Source: Candidatus Saccharimonadota bacterium (GTDB taxonomy: Bacteria > Patescibacteriota > Saccharimonadia > Saccharimonadales > Saccharimonadaceae). Taken from it: a stretch of 63,482 bases of DNA. Positions 49,291 through 57,939 of the stretch are shown in pieces. Numbering within the stretch: position 1 is the stretch's first letter; every line of letters begins with the position of its first letter. The stretch spans positions 1 to 63,482 of the forward strand of contig JAFWDS010000017.1 of assembly GCA_017516075.1 (NCBI GenBank). Reading direction: 5' to 3'. Made by a program: the position numbers and the translations under genes. The notes under the pieces were generated by a model. That model had not been told where the DNA came from. It did not search any database and was given only the letters and a program-made list of their open reading frames with translations.

Positions 49291-52212
49291 TTATTTCTCG
49301 TGTTTGATTGCCAAGAATCCGTCTACTGAATTATCCTTGCCAGCAAACTCATCTGCGCGACGAACAGGGGTCGACAGAGGTAGAGAATTATGAGATGGGT
49401 GGATTTCTACCACTGACTTCTCCTGGTATTCTACCTCTGGTTTAACAGAGGGAACTACAGGGGTAGGATTTTGTTGCTTCTTTCCCTTATTTTTAGGTTT
49501 TTTAAATGATTTCTTCCCTTTTTTCTCATTCTTTCCCTTTTTTACGAATTCGACTTTTCCCTGCGCATTTTTATCTGCTACAAGTTTGGCAAGATCTTTT
49601 AGACCTAATCTTTCTTTGCCCTCGGCAGCGTTGGGGCTGAGTTTTTGCTTTTTGAAATCCGCTACCGGATCGGCAAATTTAGTGTTCGGTTTTTGTTCGG
49701 TAGAAACAGGCTTAAACACCGGTTTTTCAGAAGTATTTATCACTAGTTTTGGTTCCTCTTGCCTACCAGAATCCGATAATTCCCTCTTGTATTTCTCTGA
49801 TTGTTCGATGGTTTCACGGATTTCGCGCTCGACTTCGAGTCTCGGACGGGCATAATATTCTCTAGAATGCGCCACAATGGCGTCGAAATTGTCCTTCGGT
49901 GTATCGGGGATGGACAGAGTAGTAGCAGAGAAGGCCGGGACCTTTTCGCCGTTGATAATCATCGAGATTACAAAGTGGCGGTTGTTGAGCTGGATGATGT
50001 CGGACTCCTCAAAGGTTGGTTCAAACTGCTTGATAAGAGCCGGCGCATCTTCCGGCGAGACACGGAAGGATATCGTCGTACCGACGTTACCAAATACCGC
50101 ATCGCGGACCGAATCGGTCATCTGAGCGACGTATTGGTTGGCTACGGTTAGATTTAGGCCGTATTTGCGCGCCTCAGAGAGAATTACGGCGAACGAATCT
50201 GTTGCGAAGTTCTGGAACTCATCTACATAGAGATAAAATGGTCGCCTATCCATCACGTTTGGGATATCAGAACGCGACATCGCAGCGAGTTGCACCTTGG
50301 TAACCAAGAAAGAGCCCAAAATCGCAGCGTTGTCCTCGCCAATGAGGCCCTTTGATAGATTCACAACCAATATTTTGCCTTCGTCCATGATTTTTCGCAC
50401 ATCAAAGGAAGATTTTGCTTGCCCGATAATATTTCGAATAATCGGATTAGCTGTAAAGGCTCCAACTTTATTGAGCACTGGCGCAATCGATTCGTTAACC
50501 TGTTTTTCGTTCCACTGACCAAATTCGTGTTTCCAGAATTGCAACACTGTCACATCCTGACAATAATCCAAGGTTTCTTTACGGAAATCCTTATCTGTAA
50601 GCAATCTAGAGATATCGAGTAGCGTTGTTTCTGGACGATCAAGCAAAGCTAACAGGGTATAACGGAGAATATGCTCTAGCCTCGGGCCCCAAGAGTCGCC
50701 AAACATCCGCTTCAAAACCCCTATCACCTCAGAGCAGATATTTGGCTTTTTGGCGGGGTCAGACACTTCTAGGGGATTAAATGCGACAGGGAAAGCCGTA
50801 TCTGCCGGGTTGAAGTATACCACGTCTCTCACGCGCGATTCTGGCACGAAACGGAGATTGTCAATCGCAAAATCCCCGTGCGGATCAATAATACAATACC
50901 CCTGATTATAAAATACATCAGATAGCGCCATCAATTCTAGTAGTCCACTTTTCCCTGCCCCTGTCTGACCGATGATATAAACATGACGCGAACGATCCCT
51001 GCGAAGAAGCCCAAATTGATGGTTGATTCCCCGGAAATTTGTTAGACCAAAGGCTGAAATATTCTCGTCATTTGATGTTTCACCCGTGAGAATTGGCAGC
51101 TTGGCTGGTGGCTCAGCAGTTTTAGAGGTGGCCCAGACGATATTCGGCGTCTCTACAGATGTATGTGGCAAATGATACACCGAAGCGAGCTCGGAGATAT
51201 TGAGAATAAATCCACGATTCGAGAATTGACGCATCTTGTAGGCGTCTAAGTCTTCCGGGTTGAAGCTATTTCCTATCTGTTTGAAGCCGTTCAAGTTCGT
51301 AGAATTATATTGCTTAAAGGTGCCTACTAGTGCCTGCATGTTGAGTCTAGCATCGGTTTGATTCTGCCCCAGATAAGCTAATCTGATTTTGACCTCATAA
51401 CCTAGCTTTGTAGCCTTCTCTTCGGCCTTAGCAATACGAGTTTTGTCGCGCTCGGAGAGCTCAATTGTAACATCTGAGGTAGTGCCACCGGCAGGTGGAC
51501 GGAAAAGTGCCCCTAATACCTCTACTAGCCATGTCCAATCTACCCCTGTCCCAGCTAGAATCGTCTTTTTACCAGATTTGACCTTCTGGATCCATTTATC
51601 TGTAGTGCTCTTGTGCCAATCATCTGGAATAGGTCTAGCTAGTATCTGAATCCATAGTTCCTCTGAATTGTTAGGGTTGAGTTTCGCGAGCGTCCCTGTA
51701 ATACCAGCCAAAGGGTCTACCTCGAAATTCTCAAAAGTCTTGATCGGTAGAGCTTCGTTATCGATTAGCCCAAGTTCCGCCGAATATTGCACCGGGTAAT
51801 TGGTGCGGTTGTCGACATAATCTTCATTCATCTTATAAATTTGTACGGTGGGATATTGTGAATAAATTTGCCCCTCTACAAATGCCTGCAGGACCTTTGG
51901 TACCCAGACATAAAATCTAATCTGCCCGCTAGCCGACACAATTTCAAACGACAGATGTTCCTGCACTCCACCGGAGTTCTTTAGCTCGTTCTTATCTCTC
52001 AAAATTCCGTGCAGAGAGGCAAACAACTGCTCCGCTGCGAGTTCTTTTTTGTCATTTTCACGCGGAATTTCTAGCATCAAAAGCACCGAGTCAACATTCA
52101 AGACCTTCAATTTGTTTAATTTTTTGTAATTTCTATATGTCAAAAATGCCAAAATGCACACCACTGGTATCCAGAATATCGGCATCAGAATAAAATGTAT
52201 GACGTTTTCCAT
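49291..52212 (-). CDS. VirD4/TraG-type (DUF87) DNA-translocase ATPase
   Basis: In this 973-aa protein an N-terminal transmembrane helix (about residues 4-24) is followed by a ~380-residue domain of unknown fold. A RecA-like ATPase follows, with GQTGAGKSGLLE (Walker A, about 408-419), IDPHGDF and YLYVDEFQNFA (Walker B, about 655). The last ~150 residues are Lys/Pro-rich and disordered. Such proteins couple DNA to type IV secretion or conjugation. No other T4SS gene is in the window. TATAAT lies 7 nt before the ATG, so it is predicted leaderless. It might serve DNA uptake, DNA transfer or secretion toward a host. Confidence 0.8.
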   Translation of the reverse strand: MENVIHFILMPIFWIPVVCILAFLTYRNYKKLNKLKVLNVDSVLLMLEIPRENDKKELAAEQLFASLHGILRDKNELKNSGGVQEHLSFEIVSASGQIRFYVWVPKVLQAFVEGQIYSQYPTVQIYKMNEDYVDNRTNYPVQYSAELGLIDNEALPIKTFENFEVDPLAGITGTLAKLNPNNSEELWIQILARPIPDDWHKSTTDKWIQKVKSGKKTILAGTGVDWTWLVEVLGALFRPPAGGTTSDVTIELSERDKTRIAKAEEKATKLGYEVKIRLAYLGQNQTDARLNMQALVGTFKQYNSTNLNGFKQIGNSFNPEDLDAYKMRQFSNRGFILNISELASVYHLPHTSVETPNIVWATSKTAEPPAKLPILTGETSNDENISAFGLTNFRGINHQFGLLRRDRSRHVYIIGQTGAGKSGLLELMALSDVFYNQGYCIIDPHGDFAIDNLRFVPESRVRDVVYFNPADTAFPVAFNPLEVSDPAKKPNICSEVIGVLKRMFGDSWGPRLEHILRYTLLALLDRPETTLLDISRLLTDKDFRKETLDYCQDVTVLQFWKHEFGQWNEKQVNESIAPVLNKVGAFTANPIIRNIIGQAKSSFDVRKIMDEGKILVVNLSKGLIGEDNAAILGSFLVTKVQLAAMSRSDIPNVMDRRPFYLYVDEFQNFATDSFAVILSEARKYGLNLTVANQYVAQMTDSVRDAVFGNVGTTISFRVSPEDAPALIKQFEPTFEESDIIQLNNRHFVISMIINGEKVPAFSATTLSIPDTPKDNFDAIVAHSREYYARPRLEVEREIRETIEQSEKYKRELSDSGRQEEPKLVINTSEKPVFKPVSTEQKPNTKFADPVADFKKQKLSPNAAEGKERLGLKDLAKLVADKNAQGKVEFVKKGKNEKKGKKSFKKPKNKGKKQQNPTPVVPSVKPEVEYQEKSVVEIHPSHNSLPLSTPVRRADEFAGKDNSVDGFLAIKHEK

Positions 52213-52240
52213 AAGTCTAATTATATCACAATACTGGGAT

Positions 52241-53269
52241 TTATGCTAAAGTATATAGGTTTTTGTCAACTTTCTTAAAAAGCTTCTTGTTCTGTAAATT
52301 TAATAGGATAGTGGTCTCTTTGACTTTGCGCACGTGTAGGACGTGCTTGACGATTTCTTCCCTGGTCAGTGGCTTTTCGGACTGTTCTAGCACGCGCACA
52401 ATAATATCGGAGATAGTTCCCTTCTTGTATCCCCAGCTAGAGAGTGCATAGATGCCACGCCCAATTAAAACAAACCGCGAATCCTTGATCAGCTCATTAT
52501 GAATCGCCTGCACGGTGACGTTTTTGCGCTTGAAGTTTGATTCCCTGATCTCTCTAGCAATATCTGAAAAATGCATCGGCTCTTTCTTGGCTTCTAAAAT
52601 CACATATATCTTGTCGCGAATATTCTTGGGGTTGACCGATGGCCATTTCGAGAGCCCCCAGACGCCGTTAAGAGTAGCTAGAAGCTTGGAAATTGACGCC
52701 ACGGCTTTTATATGGTCAGGATGCTCATAATTTAGCCTTTCGTCAAGCTCGTCAAGGGTCATCGGCTGTTTGTTCTCTTTGATGATTTTGACAATCTCGT
52801 CTACGCGCTCGCGGATTTTCTTGCTATCACCATATTCTGAGATGCCAATCGCCGAATTGTATTTGTCGTTCTCTTCTACGATAGCGAGACTCTTGGAAAA
52901 AGTCGCGATAAAATAAATGCCGGTTTTCTCTGATTCGGTAGTAACTCTGCCATATACTTTATCTGCTAAATCTGATAGTTTAGCCACGCGACCCATTTCG
53001 GTGAGATTACGGATTAGTAGCTTTTCAGCGGGAGCGAGTTCGGGGATTTGGTTCTCCTCAGCGGAAATTTGGAGACGGATTAATATAGCTTTTTCTAGCT
53101 GCCTGACGCGTTCCCTAGTAATTGACAACATTTCGCCAATTTGTTCAAGTGTTTCTTTGCGACCATTCAGACCAAAACGACGAGAGATTATTTCTTTTTC
53201 GCGGTCTTGTTCGATAATGTTCAGACTGCCGGAGATTGCATTTTTTAGGATTTCCGCATTTTGCTCCAT
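52241..53269 (-). CDS. Sigma-region-4-like protein with HARE-HTH domain
   Basis: The first ~65 of 342 residues (EKEIISRRFGLNGRKETLEQ, then IGEMLSITRERVRQLEKAI) are a canonical sigma-70 region 4.2 helix-turn-helix that reads -35 elements. There is no region 2, so it cannot melt promoters alone. Further on are winged-helix modules; the one at ~235-290 (MHFSDIAREI, VTVQAIHNELIKDSRFVLIG) matches the HARE-HTH fold also found in RNA polymerase delta. It may act as a transcription cofactor. An AAGGAAAG site precedes the ATG. It is 28 nt upstream of the VirD4-like gene. Confidence 0.75.
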   Translation of the reverse strand: MEQNAEILKNAISGSLNIIEQDREKEIISRRFGLNGRKETLEQIGEMLSITRERVRQLEKAILIRLQISAEENQIPELAPAEKLLIRNLTEMGRVAKLSDLADKVYGRVTTESEKTGIYFIATFSKSLAIVEENDKYNSAIGISEYGDSKKIRERVDEIVKIIKENKQPMTLDELDERLNYEHPDHIKAVASISKLLATLNGVWGLSKWPSVNPKNIRDKIYVILEAKKEPMHFSDIAREIRESNFKRKNVTVQAIHNELIKDSRFVLIGRGIYALSSWGYKKGTISDIIVRVLEQSEKPLTREEIVKHVLHVRKVKETTILLNLQNKKLFKKVDKNLYTLA

Positions 53270-53535
53270 CTATATCTTTCCTTGTCTCACCCCTTAAAAT
53301 GTTATTGATTTATACTATAATATCATGAAATACAGACTTTGTCAACTATGGATTTCATTATTTCTAAAAACTATTGTAACACACTTTTTACAAAAATCGA
53401 AAATAATTTTAAAACATAAACGAAATATGATATTCCACAACTTTTTTTCAAAAAACTCTTGCACTTTTTGCGTAAGCGTGATTCAATAGAATTAGCACAA
53501 GGTCATACAATAACATAAAAAGGTGTGCTTTATTA
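53270..53535. promoter_or_regulatory. Intergenic region and possible promoter of the FISUMP gene
   Basis: The region is AT-rich. TTGCAC at about 53459-53464 followed by a poor -10 resembles the arrangement at 40428 (AAAAAA, then TTGCAY and a T-run). An AAGGTG site lies 12 nt before the ATG. A TATAAT at 53318 points to a short frame that I do not consider real. Confidence 0.4.
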
Positions 53536-56500
53536 ATGAACATATACAAAAACAAATTGTTCCTCGCATGTATTATGCCGGTCCTGGCTGGTATTTTGGT
53601 TTCTAGTCTTTATTCTGATTCTGTCTTTGCGCATACTGCTACACTTACAACTGCTAGTTCTATTAGTCTCAATGCTATTCCTTCGAGTAGCGGCGTTTCT
53701 ATTGATGAAGAATCCATTAATGTGACTACTACTTGTCATGCTGGATATAATCTATCCGTAGCTACGTCTACTAGTCCGGATCTTTATCTTAATGGGGATG
53801 GTACTAGCACAGCTACATTTACGGCAGTAGATGGCACTTCTACACTAGCTAATTCTACTAACAAATGGGGGTATACTATGACATCTAATGCTTCTGCTTC
53901 TACGGTCTTTTCTCCACTATCCACTACGGCGAGTGTACTTAAGACTCCATCCCAAACTGCTAGCCAGACCGATATAGATGATACCTTTTCTATATATTAT
54001 GGCACCAAAGTAGCAGATTCTGTCACTCCTGGTTCATACCAAATGGCAGATAGTGGAGCGATTGTTTATTATCTCACTATGGACGCAACTTGCACTGAAT
54101 ATATAGTTTCTTTTAATGCTAATGGTGGTACTGGTGTAGTAGCTAACCAAGGTATCCAGGAAGGTATAGCTACCAAACTCACTTCAGCAGATACTCTTAC
54201 TGCGCCTACTGGAGCTAGCTATACAGATGCAGACAATAATACTATTACCGGAGATGCAGACAAACTCTGGACTTTTTGGGGTTGGAATACCGAGGCCGAT
54301 GGTACAGGCGATTGGTATAAAGACAAGGAATCAGTAGAAGACTTAGCTAATGTAGGTAGTACTATTACACTATATGCCCAATGGAAACAAGCCACACTAG
54401 CCGATCTTACCACCAGTACTCCAGTAGGCACCGAAAAGACTATAGACCATAACGAAATGCAAGATATGTCTCCGGCTGCTTGTTATAATTCACCCGTCAC
54501 CACCGCAGCTAATGCTCCTGCCGCTACGCTTCTGGATTATCGTGGTAAAGTCACAACTGGAGAGAACCCAGAGCAACCAGAACAGTATACTATCTCAAAA
54601 CTCCCAGATAACAACTGTTGGATGACTAAGAACTTAAACCTTGGTAGAACCGGTACTGAAGGTCCAAATAGTGACGGCACAATCACATTAACATCAGACG
54701 ATACAGACTTAGCAGAAAACACTACCTTCACTTTACCTGTCAGTACCACCACTTCTAGCACCACCACTACCGCTGCTAGAATCCGTGTCACCAATACCAG
54801 CGACAATAACAACAACGGCACTTACTATTCCTGGCCAGCCGCTATTGCTAGTACTGCTGCCTATACCGCTGCTGATGTAATAGTGACTAGTTCTGTTTGC
54901 CCAAAAAACTGGGACTTACCGACCAATGACCAATATACTAATCTTCAAACCAAAGCTGCCTATACTTCCTCTAACACAACCACATCCGCTCCGAGTAGCT
55001 TTCTCACGAATGGTGGCTTCACTAATGGTGCCACCTTTTACCAAACCAGTTACAGTCATTTCTGGACATCAAAGACGGCTGGAACTTATGCCTATGGATC
55101 TAGAGCCAATGCTTCTTCTATTTCCGTTAACTCTTCTAGTGGCACTACTTACGGTGGCGATAAATACTATGAAAAGAACATCCGTTGTATCGCCTCTAAC
55201 GGCACTGTCACCATTAACTACGACGGCAATGGAACCACCGAGTACCCAGTCACCGGTACCACCGCTTCCCAAGAAAACGTAGAAATAAACTCCGCCAATA
55301 CCCAAGCAAACGGCTTCACTAGGACTGGCTGGGCCTTCAATGGTTGGAATACTAAGGCTGATGGTACTGGCACATCTATCGCCGCTAGTGCCTCAATTGC
55401 AACCCTAAACCTTGCTCCCGGCTCCACTATTACTCTGTACGCTCAGTGGTCCCCAGCTCTCACCATCAATTTCAATAGCAATGGTGGCACCGGCACCATG
55501 ACTCCCCAGCTCATTCCAGAAAACACTTCCAAAGCTTTGAAAAGCAACAGCTTCACCGCTCCATCCGGCAATTACTTCATCGGCTGGATGACCGAAGAAA
55601 GTAGAGTAAATAATGAAGCAGTCTACACTAATGGTGCTACTTATACCACACCTACTACCATCACTCCAGGCGATTCCATCACCCTCTACGCCAAATGGGG
55701 TCCGAGATATACCATTGTCTACAATGGTAATAGCTCTACAGGTGGTAGCATGGTTAGTAGTGGTACAGAATTAAAGCATACTAATATTAATGAAGGCAGT
55801 ACCGTAAACCTCTACGCGCCCAACTACTGGAAGACAAACTACGGCTTCGTTGGTTGGTCACCTAGCTCTACTGCTACAGTTGGTGGTACTGACCTTATCT
55901 ACGGCCCTAATGAAACCATTAGCGCTCCAGCCTATGATAAATATGGCCAGGAAATCAGTGGCACTAAGACTATTCCCTTATACGCCATTTGGCTAGAAGC
56001 AGATTCTAATAAAACCATGCAAACATTTGAACTTGCGGATTGCCAGAATATGACTCAAGCTACTTATGATTCCACTACCGGCAAAATCACCGCCCCAGCC
56101 GGAAGCGTGATAGCCCTAAAAGACCAACGTGATAATAATGTCTACACTATAGCCAGACTAGCTGACGGTAAATGCTGGATGACTGAAAACCTAAGACTAG
56201 AAGCGGAGAATACAGTGGGAAACAATCAATATGATTCGTCAGTCACTAACCAGAGCCTCTCTCAAAACTATGGTGGAGTCTTCACGGGCCTAGATAGCTC
56301 AGAAAATGCTAACTTTACGGATTCTACCACCGCCACTCCAAACAACTTATATAACAGCACTAACATTACGGGTAGCTACCCAGGTTACAGATTCCCGCGC
56401 TATAATAACAATAACACTAAAACCAGCCTCACTGCTAGTTACAATGGTACGGGTAGCAGTACCTACTACAGCTGGTACAGTTACGGCAACTACTACACTT

Positions 56501-56919
56501 GGGCTACTGCTATGGCAAATACTACTTACTATAGTTCAGCTACTGGTACATCTGGCTCTGAATCTGCTGGCACTTCTATCTGTCCCACTAACTGGACTTT
56601 GCCAACCAGCGGTACTACTACTAAAGATTTCGGTACCCTTTCTAGAAGTTATGATGGAAGTGGGGAAAACCAATCAGGCACCGGTACCGGTGACATTATG
56701 AGTAATCGCTTTAGAAGCTTTCCGAACAATTTCCTTTACTCCGGCCGCTTCGATGGTTCGTCCGCGAGCAATCGCGGCTCGAGCGGCTACTATTGGAGTA
56801 GGTCGGCGAGCAATAACGGCGCCTCTTACAACCTGAACCTATACTCTACGTACTTGAACCCGTCCAACAGCGGCACTAAGAATTACGGATTTAGTGTCCG
56901 TTGCTTGGTGGGGAGTTAG
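53536..56919 (+). CDS. Large FISUMP/InlB-B-repeat surface protein
   Basis: This 1127-aa secreted protein has a signal peptide at residues 1-33 (LACIMPVLAGILVSS...VFAHTA). Then come a beta-rich head, and at least four InlB-B-like repeats (the FNANGGTG, YDGNGTTE, FNSNGGTG and YNGNSSTG types, each ending YAQW or similar) at about 195-285, 555-635, 640-715 and 720-815. Two FISUMP domains follow the pattern NNCWMTKN (first) and DQRDNNVYTIARLADGKCWM (second, ~residue 870 to the end). It is Thr/Ser/Asn-rich and has no C-terminal anchor, so its attachment is unknown. It is likely an adhesin or structural surface component. Confidence 0.85.
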   Translation: MNIYKNKLFLACIMPVLAGILVSSLYSDSVFAHTATLTTASSISLNAIPSSSGVSIDEESINVTTTCHAGYNLSVATSTSPDLYLNGDGTSTATFTAVDGTSTLANSTNKWGYTMTSNASASTVFSPLSTTASVLKTPSQTASQTDIDDTFSIYYGTKVADSVTPGSYQMADSGAIVYYLTMDATCTEYIVSFNANGGTGVVANQGIQEGIATKLTSADTLTAPTGASYTDADNNTITGDADKLWTFWGWNTEADGTGDWYKDKESVEDLANVGSTITLYAQWKQATLADLTTSTPVGTEKTIDHNEMQDMSPAACYNSPVTTAANAPAATLLDYRGKVTTGENPEQPEQYTISKLPDNNCWMTKNLNLGRTGTEGPNSDGTITLTSDDTDLAENTTFTLPVSTTTSSTTTTAARIRVTNTSDNNNNGTYYSWPAAIASTAAYTAADVIVTSSVCPKNWDLPTNDQYTNLQTKAAYTSSNTTTSAPSSFLTNGGFTNGATFYQTSYSHFWTSKTAGTYAYGSRANASSISVNSSSGTTYGGDKYYEKNIRCIASNGTVTINYDGNGTTEYPVTGTTASQENVEINSANTQANGFTRTGWAFNGWNTKADGTGTSIAASASIATLNLAPGSTITLYAQWSPALTINFNSNGGTGTMTPQLIPENTSKALKSNSFTAPSGNYFIGWMTEESRVNNEAVYTNGATYTTPTTITPGDSITLYAKWGPRYTIVYNGNSSTGGSMVSSGTELKHTNINEGSTVNLYAPNYWKTNYGFVGWSPSSTATVGGTDLIYGPNETISAPAYDKYGQEISGTKTIPLYAIWLEADSNKTMQTFELADCQNMTQATYDSTTGKITAPAGSVIALKDQRDNNVYTIARLADGKCWMTENLRLEAENTVGNNQYDSSVTNQSLSQNYGGVFTGLDSSENANFTDSTTATPNNLYNSTNITGSYPGYRFPRYNNNNTKTSLTASYNGTGSSTYYSWYSYGNYYTWATAMANTTYYSSATGTSGSESAGTSICPTNWTLPTSGTTTKDFGTLSRSYDGSGENQSGTGTGDIMSNRFRSFPNNFLYSGRFDGSSASNRGSSGYYWSRSASNNGASYNLNLYSTYLNPSNSGTKNYGFSVRCLVGS

Positions 56920-56985
56920 TACGTGTTATCCCCTTAAATGTAGGTAGCGGAGCCAGCTTACTTTTAATCCCCGTTGTCCTCGACC

Positions 56986-57882
56986 CTAAATCTCCACCCC
57001 TTCCCCATCCACAAACTCCTCCGCCAGCCTCCATTGCCCGCGTTGGCGGAAAGCTGGGATGGTCTGGCGCTTGGCTTTGTTTAGAGCCGAAGCCGGCGAT
57101 ACCCCGTTCTTCTTCGCCCAATCTACCAGCGGCATAGTCTTCACTCCATTCATAATCGCAATATATTTATGTAGAGACTCTAGAAGAAGCACTGCCAAAT
57201 ATTCCTCCAGGGGCGCCAAATCATTCTTTTTGTCATACGCGTCTAGCGCTGGATAATAATCTTGGAATTTATTCTTTGCTGGAATCATAATAGGCGGCAA
57301 TCCTTCTTTCATTAGCTGCTGATTGATCAAAACTCTCCCAATTCGCCCATTTCCATCGCAAAACGGATGAATGTATTCGAATTCATTGTGAAAATATGCG
57401 ATTTTACTAATCAATTCACGCTCGTCCGGCTTATTGTAATTCTCTACTAGTTTATAGACTAAATCGTTTACGAAATCCGGGTTTGCCCCTATGTGCGTAC
57501 CTACGCGCACCCACTCATTGCCACAGCGAAATCTTCCGGCAAAACCATCGTTAATGCCAGAGAGCAGTACTTTGTGTAGAGCCAAGATTAGCTCTATGGT
57601 CAAATTCTGATTAGGATTTTCAGATAGCAATTCGAGGGCTCTGCCTAGGTTTTTTGCCTCATAAACCTCCCTAATCTCTGCATCGCGCATAATCTGCCCA
57701 CGAATCAAAATATCCTCTGTATCCTTGAGAGTCAAAGTAGAATTTTCTATCGCATTAGAGTTAAATACTTGTTCCGGTATTTCCGCAAAAGTTATCTCTC
57801 TTGCCGCCTGCGGATATTTTTTGGCAAGGGACTGATAAGCTTCGCCTAGTTTTCTAATTCTATCAAAAACAATTTCACTCAT
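56986..57882 (-). CDS. Fic-domain protein (AMP transferase type)
   Basis: This 298-aa Fic protein has the active-site loop HPFCDGNGRIGR (about residues 167-178). An N-terminal inhibitory helix SNAIEN (about 38-43) fits [ST]xxxE[GN], so it belongs to the class with built-in autoinhibition. Fic enzymes transfer AMP, or remove it, from Tyr, Thr or Ser hydroxyls of target proteins. A C-terminal winged-helix-like tail follows. TATAAT (57894-57889) ends 6 nt before the ATG, so it is predicted leaderless. The target is unknown and no antitoxin gene is adjacent. Confidence 0.88.
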   Translation of the reverse strand: MSEIVFDRIRKLGEAYQSLAKKYPQAAREITFAEIPEQVFNSNAIENSTLTLKDTEDILIRGQIMRDAEIREVYEAKNLGRALELLSENPNQNLTIELILALHKVLLSGINDGFAGRFRCGNEWVRVGTHIGANPDFVNDLVYKLVENYNKPDERELISKIAYFHNEFEYIHPFCDGNGRIGRVLINQQLMKEGLPPIMIPAKNKFQDYYPALDAYDKKNDLAPLEEYLAVLLLESLHKYIAIMNGVKTMPLVDWAKKNGVSPASALNKAKRQTIPAFRQRGQWRLAEEFVDGEGVEI

Positions 57883-57939
57883 GACTCTATTATATCATAG
57901 TACCGTGAATGAACCAAGAAAACGGCATTTATTCACGCT

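Noticed and set aside
53319-53490. 55-codon frame following a TATAAT
   Set aside because: The -10 to ATG distance is only 3-4 nt, the translation looks unlike a protein, and it spans the promoter region of the FISUMP gene.
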